Source: a candidate division TA06 bacterium (GTDB lineage: Bacteria > Edwardsbacteria > AC1 > EtOH8). Taken from it: a stretch of DNA of 64,000 nucleotides. A model generated the notes under the pieces. The model saw only the letters and a program-made list of their open reading frames with translations, made no database searches and was not told where the DNA came from. Made by a program: the position numbers and the translations under genes. The stretch lies in assembly GCA_016235665.1 (NCBI GenBank), contig JACRJI010000003.1, forward strand, positions 1 through 64,000. The letters run 5' to 3'. Shown here one piece after another: positions 15,113-23,064 of this stretch; within the stretch, counting starts at the first letter, position 1, and every line of letters begins with the position of its first letter.

Positions 15113-15664
15113 ATGACTGAAGATATCCTCATCCGCCCATACCAGCCCGGCGACTCCATCCCGGAGATCACCGCCCTTCTGCATCGGGCCTACGCTAAGC
15201 CGGCCGGGCAGGGCGTCCGCTTTTGGGCCTCACGCCAGGACGACACCGTCACCGAGAAACGGCTCAAAAAGGGAACCTCCTTCCTGGCCGTCAGGGACGG
15301 CGCCATCGTGGGCACCATCTCGGTCTACGGCCCGGACAAAAACTCCGCGGCCGAGTTCTACCGGCGGGAAGACGTCCGCTATTTCGGGCAGTTCGGAGTG
15401 GACCCCACCCTGCAGGGCACCGGCCTGGGCAAACGGCTGTACCAAACAGTGGAGGACCATTGCCAAAAGAACAACATCAGGTACCTGGCCCTGGACACCT
15501 GCGAGAACGCAGCGGACCTGATAGAGATGTACCAGCGCTGGGGCTTTAAGCAGGTGGACCGGGTCAAATGGGAGGTGGTGGATTTCCGCAGTATCATCAT
15601 GGCCAAGGACCTGACCGCCGTAAGGGCAGTAAGGGCGGGTTTCAAACCCGCCCCGACAGGATAA
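15113..15664 (+). CDS. GNAT-family N-acetyltransferase (second, complete copy)
   Basis: A 183-residue acetyltransferase with the acetyl-CoA loop QGTGLGKRLYQ and a typical YQRWGFKQVD end. It is the intact relative of fragments A and B. The last residues, RAGFKPAPTG, are encoded by a palindromic repeat (15633-15653), so the C-terminus has been extended by inserted repeat DNA. The same peptide is read from the repeat copy at 17466. The substrate is unknown. Confidence 0.9.
   Translation: MTEDILIRPYQPGDSIPEITALLHRAYAKPAGQGVRFWASRQDDTVTEKRLKKGTSFLAVRDGAIVGTISVYGPDKNSAAEFYRREDVRYFGQFGVDPTLQGTGLGKRLYQTVEDHCQKNNIRYLALDTCENAADLIEMYQRWGFKQVDRVKWEVVDFRSIIMAKDLTAVRAVRAGFKPAPTG
15633..15653. repeat. GC-rich palindromic repeat, copy 1
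   Basis: A perfect inverted repeat with arms GGGCGGGTTT and AAACCCGCCC around one C, preceded by GTAA and followed by CCGACA. The identical sequence is at 17466-17486. It lies inside the coding end of the GNAT gene. Confidence 0.9.
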
Positions 15665-15670
15665 AGTAAC

Positions 15671-16102
15671 ATGCCGGCCACCGATCCCCGGCAGCACTCT
15701 GCCGAACACATACTGACCGCGGTCTTCGGACTGCTCTTTAACGGCAAATTGCTGGACACCCGGTTCAAGGGCACCAAGGTCCGCTGTGACTTTGCGGTCC
15801 AAAGCGGTCTGCCCCTGGAAGAGATCATCCGGCAGACCGAGGCCAAAGCTAACGGGATCATCGCGCAAAATCTGGATGTCACCTACGAACAGATGACCGC
15901 CGGCGAGGCCGCCGCCTACTGCTCCCTGCACCGCCTGCCGGAGGGCGCGGAGAACGTAAGGCTGGTGCGCATCGGCCCGGATGTGGTGACCCCCTGCAGC
16001 GGCCCGCACGTCAAGAACACCTCGGAGATCGGCCGCCTGCACATCCGCACCTGGAACTGGGTGGAACCGGGACTGATAAGACTGACCTTCGTGGTGGAGT
16101 GA
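15671..16102 (+). CDS. AlaX-like tRNA-editing protein
   Basis: 143 residues, matching the second (editing) domain of alanyl-tRNA synthetase as a free-standing protein. The zinc ligands are HSAEH near the N-terminus and CSGPHVKNTSEIG near the C-terminus. Such proteins deacylate mischarged Ser- or Gly-tRNA-Ala. The gene is short but has all four metal ligands. It begins 6 bp after the second GNAT gene and is followed by palindromic repeats. Confidence 0.88.
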   Translation: MPATDPRQHSAEHILTAVFGLLFNGKLLDTRFKGTKVRCDFAVQSGLPLEEIIRQTEAKANGIIAQNLDVTYEQMTAGEAAAYCSLHRLPEGAENVRLVRIGPDVVTPCSGPHVKNTSEIGRLHIRTWNWVEPGLIRLTFVVE

Positions 16103-16253
16103 TAGATCTGTAAGGACAATTCACCCGTCCGACGAAGTCCATAATGGTGGCGTAGTAGGATGAATTGCCCCAACTTTAAGGACACGGCATGCCGTGTCAC
16201 GATCCCTGTTTCATGCAGCCGGACACATCGCAGAAACGATGGGGAGATACGCC
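16103..16253. repeat. Intergenic palindromes (GACACGGCATGCCGTGTC)
   Basis: The gap contains an exact 18-bp palindrome, GACACGGCATGCCGTGTC (16181-16198), and an imperfect pair, GGACAATTCA (16113) and TGAATTGCCC (16161). These look like mobile palindromic repeat elements. There is no T-run that would make a clear terminator. Confidence 0.6.
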
Positions 16254-16922
16254 ATGGACACTCTTAAGAAAAAGCTTGTCCTTTTCCTGATCATGGCCCC
16301 GGCCGTTACCGGACTGCTGTTGTTCCTTCCGGCCGGCACCCTCCGCTACTGGCAGGCCTGGGCCTTTATGGCCACCCTGTTCATCCCGGCCGGCTTCGTG
16401 ATATCGTATTTCGTCCGGCATGACCCGGCCCTGCTGGAACGGCGGCTTAAAAGCAGGGAAACCGAAACCCGCGAGAAATCCATGATCAAGGCCGGCCAGT
16501 TCTTGTTCCTGGCCGGGTTTCTGGCCCCCGGGCTGGACCGCCGCTTCGGCTGGTCGCAGATGCCCGGCTGGCTGTGCCTGGCCGCGGACGCGGTGGTGTT
16601 CCTGTCGTATATGTTCATCTTCCGGGTCTTTAAGGAGAACAGCTACGCCTCGCGCATCGTGGAGGTCCAGCAGGGCCAGAAGGTGATAGACACCGGACCC
16701 TACGCCGTCATCCGGCACCCCATGTACGCCGGGATCATCCCCATGTACCTGGCCATACCGCTGGCCCTGGGCTCGTACCCGGCGCTGGTCTTCTTCCTGC
16801 CGGTGGTGGCCATAATAATCCTAAGGATCTTCGACGAGGAAAGGCTGCTACTGAAGGACCTGCCAGGCTACCGGGAATACACGACAAAGGTCCGCTTCAG
16901 ATTGATACCGCATGTCTGGTAA
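16254..16922 (+). CDS. Isoprenylcysteine carboxylmethyltransferase-family membrane protein
   Basis: 222 residues with about five membrane helices. The C-terminal signature is YAVIRHPMYAG, then DEERLLLKDLPGYREY, typical of the ICMT/phospholipid methyltransferase-like family, which uses S-adenosylmethionine. The start at 16254 is supported by GGGGAGATAC upstream; an in-frame ATG lies at 16239. The bacterial substrate is unknown. Confidence 0.85.
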   Translation: MDTLKKKLVLFLIMAPAVTGLLLFLPAGTLRYWQAWAFMATLFIPAGFVISYFVRHDPALLERRLKSRETETREKSMIKAGQFLFLAGFLAPGLDRRFGWSQMPGWLCLAADAVVFLSYMFIFRVFKENSYASRIVEVQQGQKVIDTGPYAVIRHPMYAGIIPMYLAIPLALGSYPALVFFLPVVAIIILRIFDEERLLLKDLPGYREYTTKVRFRLIPHVW

Positions 16923-16952
16923 AACAAAGCAAGATCAAGCAAAGGATCAGTT

Positions 16953-17441
16953 ATGACGAAAAATAGCGATCTGATCTTCGTCCTCAAAAACCCCTTCCCG
17001 TCCTACCAGCTTAAATACCCCGGGCATACCGTCCGCCCGGCGCTGGAAGAGGCGGTGGAGAATGACTTTTACCAGGTGCTTTTTGATTCCTACGGCCCGC
17101 CCCGCATGACCCGCGAAGCCTTTGAACTGGACCTTAAAGAGGGTTGGTACACGCGGGCGGACTGTTTGATAATGTATGATGGAGAGCGCCCTGTGGCCGC
17201 CGGTCAGATCAGGACGGAAGCGCAGAACGGCCGGGTGATCGGTTTCTTGGACACCCTGGGCGTGCCCAAAGCCTCGCAGGGTAAAGGTCTTGGCCGCGAC
17301 ATGACCATCCGGCGGGTCAGGATGTTGGCGGAGCGGGGTGCAGAGGAAATCCGGACCGAGGTGGCCGAGGACAACTGGCCGATGATGAACATCCTGATGG
17401 GTCTGGAGTTCGTTCCAGAAGAAGTGAAGCCATCACAATAA
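16953..17441 (+). CDS. GNAT-family N-acetyltransferase (third)
   Basis: 162 residues with the acetyl-CoA loop ASQGKGLGRDMT and a terminal NWPMMNILMGLEFV segment. It is unrelated in its N-terminus to the other two acetyltransferases. A palindromic repeat (17466-17486) follows the stop. The substrate is unknown. Confidence 0.85.
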   Translation: MTKNSDLIFVLKNPFPSYQLKYPGHTVRPALEEAVENDFYQVLFDSYGPPRMTREAFELDLKEGWYTRADCLIMYDGERPVAAGQIRTEAQNGRVIGFLDTLGVPKASQGKGLGRDMTIRRVRMLAERGAEEIRTEVAEDNWPMMNILMGLEFVPEEVKPSQ

Positions 17442-17465
17442 ACATGTCCCGTATGGCAAAGGTAA

Positions 17466-17486
17466 GGGCGGGTTTCAAACCCGCCC
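17466..17486. repeat. GC-rich palindromic repeat, copy 2
   Basis: Identical to 15633-15653, with the same flanks (GTAA before, CCGACA after). Here it lies between genes, 20 bp before the zinc-ribbon protein start. Confidence 0.9.
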
Positions 17487-17506
17487 CGACAAAAAGAGAT
17501 AACCAT

Positions 17507-17986
17507 ATGACCAAACCCAACTGCCCCCATTGCGGGGCCGCCTTCACCGGGCTGATCTGCGACTACTGCGGAGCTCTGGCCGGCACGACATCCACCGTGG
17601 AGGAACAGCGCCGGGCCATAGAGGAACTGCACAAGCTGATCGCCAACAGCCCCCGGGAGAAGCAGGTCCTGCTGATCAAGAACGGCTACCTGCCCGACGA
17701 TACCGCCGCCCTGATAGACGCCGGGCTCAAGTGCATCTCGCTGATGGACGAGGACGAGATCAAACAGGACCGCACCGATGCCGCCGCCCGGCGCCTGGAA
17801 TCGGTCATAGTCAAGCTTGAGCTCCGGCCAGGGGACGCGGAAACAACAAGGGCCCTGCTGCGCTTTAGGGAGCGGGTGGACAAAAATACCCGCCACAAAA
17901 ACAGGGACGTTGCCCTGGGGCTGTCGATCATCGCCGGAATTTTCATGGCCATTGTGTTTTTAATATGGTGGATCTTCTGCCGGTAA
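17507..17986 (+). CDS. Zinc-ribbon membrane protein of unknown function
   Basis: 159 residues. The N-terminus holds CPHCGAAF and CDYCG, a zinc ribbon, followed by a charged helical middle and one C-terminal membrane helix (about 135-156). The upstream open frame is repeat DNA. The next gene starts 26 bp downstream. Its function is unknown. Confidence 0.8.
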   Translation: MTKPNCPHCGAAFTGLICDYCGALAGTTSTVEEQRRAIEELHKLIANSPREKQVLLIKNGYLPDDTAALIDAGLKCISLMDEDEIKQDRTDAAARRLESVIVKLELRPGDAETTRALLRFRERVDKNTRHKNRDVALGLSIIAGIFMAIVFLIWWIFCR

Positions 17987-18012
17987 ACCCCAACAAAAAG
18001 AAAGGATTTGCC

Positions 18013-18468
18013 ATGGGTCCGAGGAACAATGCCATAATGGCCGGTCTTTTGCTGGCCGCGGTGCTGCTGGCGGCCGGCTGCGGGGTCAAGACCGAATGTT
18101 CCACCGCAGAGCAGTTCATCAAGTCCTATTCCAAAGCCTATCAGAACGGGGACGCCAAGGCTATCCTGAAGATGCGGGCCGGGATAGGAATCCTTGAAAA
18201 ACTGGAGATCGATCCCGTCCTGAAGGAAGAGCTCCGGAACTATGACCTGGAAAAGGAAAAAAAGGAATTGGAGAAGAGCCTGAAAGACGATGATATGTGG
18301 GTTCAAGCCTGGAAGAACACCGAGTACCAAAGCGAGCGGGATCACGGAGACCACATTCATGTGGAGGTAATGGTGCAGGGCATCCCCTCGGCGATAGTAT
18401 TGGTGCGCGACGGTGAATTCCTGAGGATCCATCCCCGGCCCAGCATGTTCAACTGCCAGGCAGAATAG
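18013..18468 (+). CDS. Small lipoprotein
   Basis: 151 residues with a lipoprotein signal ending LLAAGC (about residues 19-24). The mature part resembles NTF2-like or 'DUF4878-like' lipoproteins in its opening, AEQFIKSYSKAYQNGDAKAI, but the match is only suggestive. AAAGGA lies before the ATG. It probably belongs to a unit with the zinc-ribbon gene. Confidence 0.8.
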   Translation: MGPRNNAIMAGLLLAAVLLAAGCGVKTECSTAEQFIKSYSKAYQNGDAKAILKMRAGIGILEKLEIDPVLKEELRNYDLEKEKKELEKSLKDDDMWVQAWKNTEYQSERDHGDHIHVEVMVQGIPSAIVLVRDGEFLRIHPRPSMFNCQAE

Positions 18469-18511
18469 ACCCGGCAACTAAAATCCCCAAATATCGAGGA
18501 GAGCAGAACAA

Positions 18512-20284
18512 ATGAAACTCAAACTTGTCTCTTTGCGCGAGCTGGGGGCATCGGCCAAGGAAACCATTTCCAGGTTTCCCCTGCCGTCAGTTTTGCTTCT
18601 GTTGGGCGCAGCCAACCACCTCTACATGAACATTTTTGAAACAGCTGCTTTTAAATACTACTCCCGCAACCTTTTCATGAGCATCCTGGTTCTTCTGCCT
18701 GTTCTTTATTCCCTTCAATTGTTTTTTGAGTCACAATGGCTGGCCAAAAGACTTAAACTGTCATTGGAATTGTCTGCCGTCGGGATAACCTTGATCTATC
18801 TGTTTTCCCTGCCCAACTCCCAATTGCTGGCCTATCATTTTTCCCAATTTTGGCTCTATCTATCGATCACTTTTTTGCTTTCCTTTATCTGCATTAAGAA
18901 CTGCATAAAGGACGATGACCTGTTCTGGCATTTTCACATCAGCCTTTTCTCCCGCTTCAGTATCGCATCCGTTTACACCGGTGTGATCCTGGCGGCCTCC
19001 AGCGCCGCCCTGGGAGCCATCGACACCCTGTTCAAGACCAAACTGCTTCAGCACCAGGAGGTCCGGGTGGTGATCCTGACCCTTTGGATATTCCTGCCGC
19101 TGTTCTTTTTGACCGGAGTCCCGAGATTCAAGAACATGGATGAGATCCTGGCTTTTAAGCCGAAATGGATAAAGAACATCGGGATATACGTCCTGCTGCC
19201 TTTCACCATGGTCTATCTGGGCATCCTCTATGCCTATCTGGGCAAGATCGCAATCCTGTGGAAACTGCCGGAGGGGATGGTCTCTTACCTGGTGCTTTCC
19301 TTCGCCGCTTTCGGGATCGCATCTTTGTTCGTGGTCTATCCTTTCCAAAAGGACGAAAACTCCAAATGGAGCCGCTGGTTCGGCCGACTCTTCTATTACC
19401 TGCAATTCCCTTTGCTGGTGCTGCTGGGCATAGCCATCGTCAGGCGGGTTCTGGATTACGGGATCACCTTCAAGCGGTATTATGTGATCGCTTTGTCGGT
19501 CTGGCTCCTGTTTATCACCATTTACATGGTGATACGGAAGAACAAAGACCTGATAATGATACCGTTCTCGCTTTTCATTGTCGCCCTTTTATCTTCCTTC
19601 GGGCCCTGGAACGCCTTTAACGTATCCTTCATCAACCAGCGGGACCGGTTGAACGGCATTTTAACCAAGTATTCCCTGGTTCAGAACGGGAAGCTGGCCA
19701 AGCCCAATGATGAGATCCCCGTAAAAGTAAAAAGCGAGATCTGTTCCATAACTAAATATCTGTTCGATTATGGCAAGCTCAAGACCTTTTCAAGTTTATC
19801 TAATTCCACGGATACCTTAACACCAAAGGTCTTTATTGCACAGTTGGGCTTTGAATGGCGGCCCCTCTGGAGCTCGGACTATTATGAGAATAATGAGTGG
19901 TTCAACTATTCGTTCGCAAACGATACATACGGCTATGACAAAAATGATTTTGACGCCTTTGTCAAAATGAACGTCCAGTCATGGAGCGACTCCGGCAAAA
20001 ACAAAATGGAGATGAAGGCGCTGAGTGTTGAATACCGGGCGAACCTTCCGGGTTTTGTGATTTCCTCCCCGGCCGGGGATTCCTCGGTCATACTGCTTAA
20101 AGATGTGATCGCTGAGTTTCAAAAGGAATCTCCGGATAAAAGCCAAAAGGTCAATATATATTCCTTTGACGACGCTAATTTCAAAATTGTCTGCCTGTTC
20201 GATGATCTGACGGGCAGGATAAAGCCCGAAGGTTTGGAAATGAACGCCGTAAATGTGAACTTCCTGATAAAGAAAAAGAAATGA
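18512..20284 (+). CDS. DUF4153-family integral membrane protein
   Basis: 590 residues. About ten to twelve membrane helices fill residues 20-385; the C-terminal 200 residues are soluble and probably periplasmic. The pattern (PLPSVLLLLGAA near the start, then paired helices) matches the DUF4153 family, whose function is unknown. GAGGAG lies upstream. The methyltransferase gene follows after 10 bp. Confidence 0.82.
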   Translation: MKLKLVSLRELGASAKETISRFPLPSVLLLLGAANHLYMNIFETAAFKYYSRNLFMSILVLLPVLYSLQLFFESQWLAKRLKLSLELSAVGITLIYLFSLPNSQLLAYHFSQFWLYLSITFLLSFICIKNCIKDDDLFWHFHISLFSRFSIASVYTGVILAASSAALGAIDTLFKTKLLQHQEVRVVILTLWIFLPLFFLTGVPRFKNMDEILAFKPKWIKNIGIYVLLPFTMVYLGILYAYLGKIAILWKLPEGMVSYLVLSFAAFGIASLFVVYPFQKDENSKWSRWFGRLFYYLQFPLLVLLGIAIVRRVLDYGITFKRYYVIALSVWLLFITIYMVIRKNKDLIMIPFSLFIVALLSSFGPWNAFNVSFINQRDRLNGILTKYSLVQNGKLAKPNDEIPVKVKSEICSITKYLFDYGKLKTFSSLSNSTDTLTPKVFIAQLGFEWRPLWSSDYYENNEWFNYSFANDTYGYDKNDFDAFVKMNVQSWSDSGKNKMEMKALSVEYRANLPGFVISSPAGDSSVILLKDVIAEFQKESPDKSQKVNIYSFDDANFKIVCLFDDLTGRIKPEGLEMNAVNVNFLIKKKK

Positions 20285-20294
20285 TGACCCAGCC

Positions 20295-21149
20295 ATGATC
20301 GACGCTCACATCAATAATCCCAAAAGCCCCAAATATTACGTCAAGAAACACCTGGACGGCCAGAAAGACCAGCTGCGGGGCAAGATCGTGCTGGACGTGC
20401 CGGCCGGGAACGGCGCCACCACCGAGATCCTGCTGGCGCACGGCGCACTGGTCGAGCCTTTTGACCTGTTCCCGGAATATTTCATGCTCAAAGGTATCGA
20501 GTGCAAACGAGCTGACATCATGGAGAAGATCCCGGTGGCCGACGGCCATGCCGATATGCTGGTCTGCCAGGAGGGGATCGAGCACTTCAGCGACCAGCTG
20601 AAGGCCTTTAAGGAGTTCAACCGGGTGCTTAAGCCGAACGGAAGGCTTTTGCTGACCACCCCCTCGGCCTCCAGCCTGGCCGCCAAGCTCAGCCATCTGC
20701 TGTTCGAAAGCGAGACCGCCCGGCAGATGCCGCCCAACGAGATTGACGACATCTGGATGTCCGACAAAAGCGTGTCCAGCCAGATCTACCACGGCCACAT
20801 CTTCCTGATCGGTCTGCAGCGCTTGAGGATCCTGGCAAAGCTGGCCGGGTTCAGGATCAGGGAGGTCAAATATGTCCGGCTCAGCAAGGGCTCGCTGTTC
20901 CTGTTTCCCTTCTTTTACCCGTTGATCCTGCTCAGTTCGTATTTCAGGTATTACCGGAGCCTGGCCCGGCACAAAGAAATTCCCGCGGCCTACAAACTTG
21001 AGGTCTACCGGGAACAGCTGCAGATGAACCTTGACCCAAAAAACCTGGTGAACAAGCATACCTTCATCATCTTCGAAAAAGAGAAGGAGCTGAAGGAGGT
21101 TGATTTCCGGGCGGCAGGGGTGATGAAATCGTTTGATAAGATAATGTAA
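20295..21149 (+). CDS. Class I SAM-dependent methyltransferase
   Basis: 284 residues. Motif I is VLDVPAGNGATTEILL (Gly-rich loop with Pro in place of the usual first Gly). VCQEGIEHFSD and the LKPNGRLLLTTPS loop are typical of the methyltransferase 11/UbiE-like fold. A hydrophobic segment (FLFPFFYPLILLSSYF) near residue 205 may touch the membrane. The substrate is unknown; similar proteins occur in envelope polysaccharide or lipid loci. Confidence 0.85.
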   Translation: MIDAHINNPKSPKYYVKKHLDGQKDQLRGKIVLDVPAGNGATTEILLAHGALVEPFDLFPEYFMLKGIECKRADIMEKIPVADGHADMLVCQEGIEHFSDQLKAFKEFNRVLKPNGRLLLTTPSASSLAAKLSHLLFESETARQMPPNEIDDIWMSDKSVSSQIYHGHIFLIGLQRLRILAKLAGFRIREVKYVRLSKGSLFLFPFFYPLILLSSYFRYYRSLARHKEIPAAYKLEVYREQLQMNLDPKNLVNKHTFIIFEKEKELKEVDFRAAGVMKSFDKIM

Positions 21150-21156
21150 AGATAAC

Positions 21157-21486
21157 ATGAGAAAAAGAATCTTCATTGGTTTTGTGCTGGGCCTGGCGGC
21201 CGGGATCATAGACCTGGTCCCCATGCTGCTGCAAAAACTCAGCTGGGACGCCAATTTCTCGGCCTTCAGCCTGTGGCTGGTCTCCGGGGTGCTGACCGCT
21301 TCGGTGGAGTGGAAGATCCACCCGGTTGTCAAGGGCATTATAATTTCCATGCTGGTACTTCTGCCCTCCGCCGTACTGATAGGCGCCAAAGAGCCGTTGA
21401 GCCTGGTGCCCATCGGAGCCATGACGCTGATACTGGGCGGAGCGCTGGGATATTTCACCGCACGACTAAACAAGCCACAAAGGTAA
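21157..21486 (+). CDS. Small membrane protein, unknown
   Basis: 109 residues with three or four predicted membrane helices (about 5-22, 38-52, 58-78, 84-103). It starts 7 bp after the methyltransferase gene and is probably co-transcribed. No family recognised. Confidence 0.7.
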   Translation: MRKRIFIGFVLGLAAGIIDLVPMLLQKLSWDANFSAFSLWLVSGVLTASVEWKIHPVVKGIIISMLVLLPSAVLIGAKEPLSLVPIGAMTLILGGALGYFTARLNKPQR

Positions 21487-21548
21487 TGCATATTGCATAC
21501 TTCAAAATGCAAATTGCCAAATTGTAAATTGTAAACAGAGGTAAGAAG

Positions 21549-21953
21549 ATGTTCGACCGCATGAACGACCAGATGGTAAAAGCCCTGCTGGAGACCGTGC
21601 CCTACGAGCTGACCGTAATTGACCACAACGACGAGGTCATCGGCTGGAACCAGCACGAGACCAGGCTCTTCAAGCGCCCCATGGGCAGCATGGGCATGAA
21701 CTTCCGCCAGTGCCACCCCCAGAGCAGCCTGGCCAAGGTGGAGGCCATCGTCAACGAGTTCAAGGAAAAGAAGCGGGACAAAGCCCGGTTCTGGATCCAG
21801 CTCCCGCTGGGCCCCGGCGGCCAGAAGCAGATGATACTGATCGAGTTCTTTGCCCTGCGCGACGAGACCGGAAAATATCTGGGCTGCCTGGAATGCACCC
21901 GGAACGTGGAGGACATCCGCCAGCTGCAGGGCGAACAGCGGCTGATGAGCTGA
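21549..21953 (+). CDS. Stand-alone PAS-domain protein
   Basis: A 134-residue single PAS domain: PYELTVIDHNDEVIGWNQ at the start and LGCLECTRNVEDI at the end. It resembles the PAS part of DUF438/Kef-type sensor proteins, in which a heme or redox cofactor is sometimes bound. No output domain exists, so it would act through a partner. GAGGTAAG precedes the start. Confidence 0.8.
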   Translation: MFDRMNDQMVKALLETVPYELTVIDHNDEVIGWNQHETRLFKRPMGSMGMNFRQCHPQSSLAKVEAIVNEFKEKKRDKARFWIQLPLGPGGQKQMILIEFFALRDETGKYLGCLECTRNVEDIRQLQGEQRLMS

Positions 21954-22179
21954 AAACGACCAACACGCTGCCCACGAAAAAGCACGAAACCTCTCGAAAA
22001 ATAATTAGGTAAGTTCTGGTTTTAGTGCCTTTAGTGGGGAAAGGGTCCCCCGGACTAATGCCCGCTAAAGCTTGACCTGAGTGCTACACTGTGCAGTGCC
22101 GAAGAGCAACGTCGCAGGAAGCACGAAACAAAGCCAATATTTTAGAGTCATTTAGTGTATTTCGTGGGAAAGGTGCCCC
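21954..22179. other. Intergenic region with CACGAAA/TTTCGTGGG phrases
   Basis: 226 bp without an ORF. CCCACGAAAAAGCACGAAACC at the left and GTGTATTTCGTGGGAAAGG at the right are roughly inverted to each other and belong to the phrase-like repeats also seen at 2711-2731 and 61203-61232. Confidence 0.55.
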
Positions 22180-22884
22180 ATGTGTGGAAGATTCACACTA
22201 ACAGCCAAACTGGAGGAGATCGCCGAGCGGTTCGAGGTTGACGGCGAGGATGTGCTTAGGCTTAAGGAAGAGTATCTCCCCCGCTACAACATCGCGCCGG
22301 CCAACAGCGTGCTGGTGGTGCTGTTCGACGGGAAGCGCCGCCGCTTGAAGACCATGCACTGGGGCCTGCTCCCGCACTTCAAGACCGCCGGCCAAGCCGC
22401 TCCCCTGCTGTTCAACGCCCGCTCCGAGACACTGGGCCAGAAGCCGTCATTTTCCAAACTGATAGAGAAGCAGCGCTGCTTGATAGTGGCCGACGGGTTC
22501 TACGAATTTTTACCGGTAGGCAAGACCAAGCGCCCGGTGCGCTATATTTTGAAGGAAGGAAAGTTGTTCGCCTTTGCCGGGCTGTATGCCGTAGACAAGG
22601 ATGATAAGCCCTCCTGCACCATCGTGACCACCGAAGCCAACGACCTGGTGAAGAAGGTCCACTCCCGGATGCCGGTGATCTTGGAGAAGTTCGGCGAAAA
22701 GCAGTGGCTGGACCCGTCAGTAGCAGACTATGAGAGCCTGGTGCCTTGCTTTACACCATTGGATAAAGACAAGCTGACGGCCTATTTTGCCGACCCCAAG
22801 GTCAATTCCACCAGGAACGAGGGCCCGGAGCTGATAGACCATACTGGGGATATTGAGACATTATTTGACACTAATGGACAATGA
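22180..22884 (+). CDS. SRAP-family protein (HMCES/YedK)
   Basis: 234 residues. Met-Cys at the start (Cys2 becomes the N-terminal nucleophile), RYNIAPAN, FNARSETL, the Glu-containing GFYEF and HSRMPVIL are the family's signature. SRAP proteins crosslink to abasic sites in single-stranded DNA and so shield them. The length is normal. It stands just upstream of dnaG, which suits a role at replication forks, though the link is not demonstrated. Confidence 0.95.
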   Translation: MCGRFTLTAKLEEIAERFEVDGEDVLRLKEEYLPRYNIAPANSVLVVLFDGKRRRLKTMHWGLLPHFKTAGQAAPLLFNARSETLGQKPSFSKLIEKQRCLIVADGFYEFLPVGKTKRPVRYILKEGKLFAFAGLYAVDKDDKPSCTIVTTEANDLVKKVHSRMPVILEKFGEKQWLDPSVADYESLVPCFTPLDKDKLTAYFADPKVNSTRNEGPELIDHTGDIETLFDTNGQ

Positions 22885-22927
22885 CCTTCATTTACCGGTG
22901 TTTACAGGAAATAAGTGGCGCAACCCC

Positions 22928-22956
22928 TTGCTAAATCTGGTTATTTTGGTTATATA
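22928..22956 (+). promoter_or_regulatory. Probable dnaG-rpoD promoter
   Basis: TTGCTA (22928-22933) and TATATA (22951-22956) are spaced 17 bp apart, about 108 bp before the dnaG start in an AT-rich gap. Confidence 0.5.
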
Positions 22957-23064
22957 TAGCTATCAGCTTTATGCTATAAGCCATAAGGGCAGTATCAAGG
23001 AATCTTTGATTTTTTCTTTTTAGTTTTTTATATTCCATAATTAGTAATTCGTTAATTCAGTTAG

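Noticed and set aside
12029-17500. An integron cassette array
   Set aside because: Small genes of mixed function and repeats are suggestive, but no integrase and no attC-type sites with conserved core were found; the repeats are partial gene copies instead.
20181-21716. 511-codon minus-strand frame
   Set aside because: It runs antisense through three genes that have good ribosome-binding sites and recognisable domains.
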